This document shows positions 62,598 to 64,000 of a stretch of DNA of 64,000 bases, one piece after another. A model generated the notes under the pieces. That model was not told where the DNA came from, searched no databases, and saw only the letters and a program-made list of their open reading frames with translations. Numbering within the stretch: position 1 is the stretch's first letter; each line of letters starts with the position of its first letter. This stretch comes from Setaria digitata (taxonomy: Eukaryota; Nematoda; Chromadorea; Rhabditida; Setariidae): the NCBI GenBank assembly GCA_003640385.1, contig RCAB01000170.1:1-64000 (forward strand), written 5' to 3'. Made by a program: the position numbers and the translations under genes.

Positions 62598-64000
62598 TCA
62601 GCACACGCTGCAGCTGATTGATCTGAAATGGCTCAGCTTGTTATATGTTATGGACATAAAAATGTAACTGCAACCATACTGATGTATTTGTTCAGATTAA
62701 AATTTGTTTTACAATTGCAAATTTCAAATTACGGAATCAAATTTGACTGATTTATCGTATGACTTTTAACATACCAGTTACATTATTATATGCATTTATT
62801 CCATTTATGATACCTCGTTTTGTATTTTATTTTTACAGTTGTGGAAATTAAAGTGACAAAGTTATTGGTCAAAGTATGTCAAAGTGATTTCACAGCTTTT
62901 TACAGTTCCTTTTCTTTTTTAAGAAACTTTTTTTGGATGAAAAAGTAGAATCTGTCTTTCTGACGTGAAGTAAGGATATTTGAGTCAGTTTTGGACGTGC
63001 TTCTGTTGTCGTTTTATTACTTTGCGTACTGTCGTTAGGCAGTTGATTTTAACATGTTGTATCCCTACTTCTGCAATATTCCTCCCTCCTATTCTTTTTC
63101 CTATTTCTATATTTTCATATTTCTGAAGTTCTTATCTCAATGAGTCGTTTAACGCAATTTCTATGTTTAATGTTGCTTTATTCAAGAGATAAAGCGATAA
63201 TATACGAAAATCTCGTTCTGTATATGTTGCTAGCTTTTTGTCTGCCTTTTCTATGGTCATGTTTTTCAAATTATAGCTTCTTTCAATGTTATGGTATTAT
63301 TACACTGATTGTGATTTTGCACATAAAAATATTTCATTAGTTTCCTGCTATTGTCCATTGTTTGATAAAACGAGTAGAGTAGAAATCGGAAATCTTTTCC
63401 TGTGGGGTAATATTACAGATCTTAGCTTTATTAGGTAATTTAGTTTCCAGAAATGGAATAAATTAAATTATTAAGCTTCGAAAGTCATTCTCCTTTTAAC
63501 TTTGTTTTCTTGCACAATGATTAGGCTTTTGCGGTTCCAGCAGATGATGATGCTAAAAGGATGACAGAAACTTGATGGTAGAGTAGTCATGCGAGAAATA
63601 GGTTGATTAATTAAGTGGATTAATTAATTGTCATTGATCAGACAGGAACATCCCAAAGTCATGTTGGAATAACGTGTCAGGGTTGATCAATTTTTAATTT
63701 GAGTACTTCAAATCTCATTTGCTGGGAGGGTCATTTAATGCGATAGTGCAATTATTTGGATTGGACCTTGTCTGGAAATACAAACATTTCTTTCACTTGT
63801 TTTCACAATTTGATATTTGAAAATAGTAATTCTGTATTCGATGAAATTAAGCGGTTGCCATTATCGAGTACTTCATAAATGATAAAATAGTATATCCAAA
63901 AGTTAATTTTACAGTGCGTTGCAATGTCAGTTTCACGCGCACTGTCGCACTGTTGTATGTAATCCCTCATTTGTAATAAATATATTTAGGAAAAATCACT
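62598..64000. other. Region downstream of NELF-A
   Basis: 1.4 kb with no supported gene, expected to include the NELF-A 3' UTR. AATAAA hexamers lie at 63457-63462 and near 63975. A 66-codon hydrophobic frame at 63140-63340 lacks recognisable similarity. Confidence 0.6.
63457..63462 (+). terminator. Candidate polyadenylation signal of NELF-A
   Basis: First AATAAA seen after the NELF-A stop, about 860 bases downstream. The distance is long, so a variant hexamer nearer the stop (for example ATTAAA at about 62696) may be used instead. Confidence 0.3.

Noticed and set aside
62260..62667. 135-codon + strand frame overlapping the last NELF-A exon
   Set aside because: The conserved NELF-A tail uses another frame (MDYRTGEWKRLRK). 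This frame has no recognisable similarity and spans an intron.
1..64000. CRISPR arrays, prokaryotic operons, phage or plasmid functions
   Set aside because: Spliced conserved animal genes throughout; no regularly spaced repeats or prokaryotic gene structure were seen.

Overview
This window is eukaryotic nuclear DNA, almost certainly from a nematode and most likely a filarial or other spirurid (clade III) worm. The base composition is strongly A+T-rich. Genes are cut into many small exons by short GT-AG introns with TTTCAG-type acceptors. Four of the five predicted start codons lie 1 to 11 bases after such an acceptor, as expected for spliced-leader trans-splicing. The species call is inference; I see no species-specific marker.

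Layout. Positions 1-22894 are a gene-poor A+T-rich stretch full of long poly(A)/poly(T) runs and simple repeats, in which I can support no gene. Five conserved genes follow, each assembled here exon by exon with splice phases that close: (1) 22895-33215 (+), the beta regulatory subunit of phosphorylase kinase, ending in a CLVS prenylation box; (2) 34525-40520 (-), HRS/HGS (hgrs-1), the ESCRT-0 sorting protein with VHS, FYVE, UIM, PTAP and clathrin-box motifs; (3) 44202-47651 (+), WASP/N-WASP (wsp-1) with WH1, CRIB, polyproline, two WH2 motifs and an acidic tail; (4) 49757-54783 (+), a germ cell-less (GMCL1) BTB-BACK protein; (5) 58349-62597 (+), NELF-A, a subunit of the negative elongation factor for RNA polymerase II. 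PHKB and HRS converge; HRS and WSP diverge across a 3.7-kb spacer holding a poly(C)/N assembly break and a GT/TATG microsatellite; WSP, GCL and NELF-A all point the same way.

The genes are housekeeping or cell-biological and do not form one pathway: glycogen breakdown, endosomal sorting, actin nucleation, a probable CUL3 adaptor, and promoter-proximal pausing. The adjacency of hgrs-1 and wsp-1 matches my memory of C. elegans chromosome IV (C07G1.5 and C07G1.4), which suggests an old microsyntenic pair. The most notable single observation is NELF-A in what looks like a nematode, since C. elegans is usually said to lack NELF. I found no convincing previously undescribed system; the other points of interest are splicing oddities (a GC-AG intron, NAGNAG acceptors, in-phase candidate cassette exons) and several local repeats.
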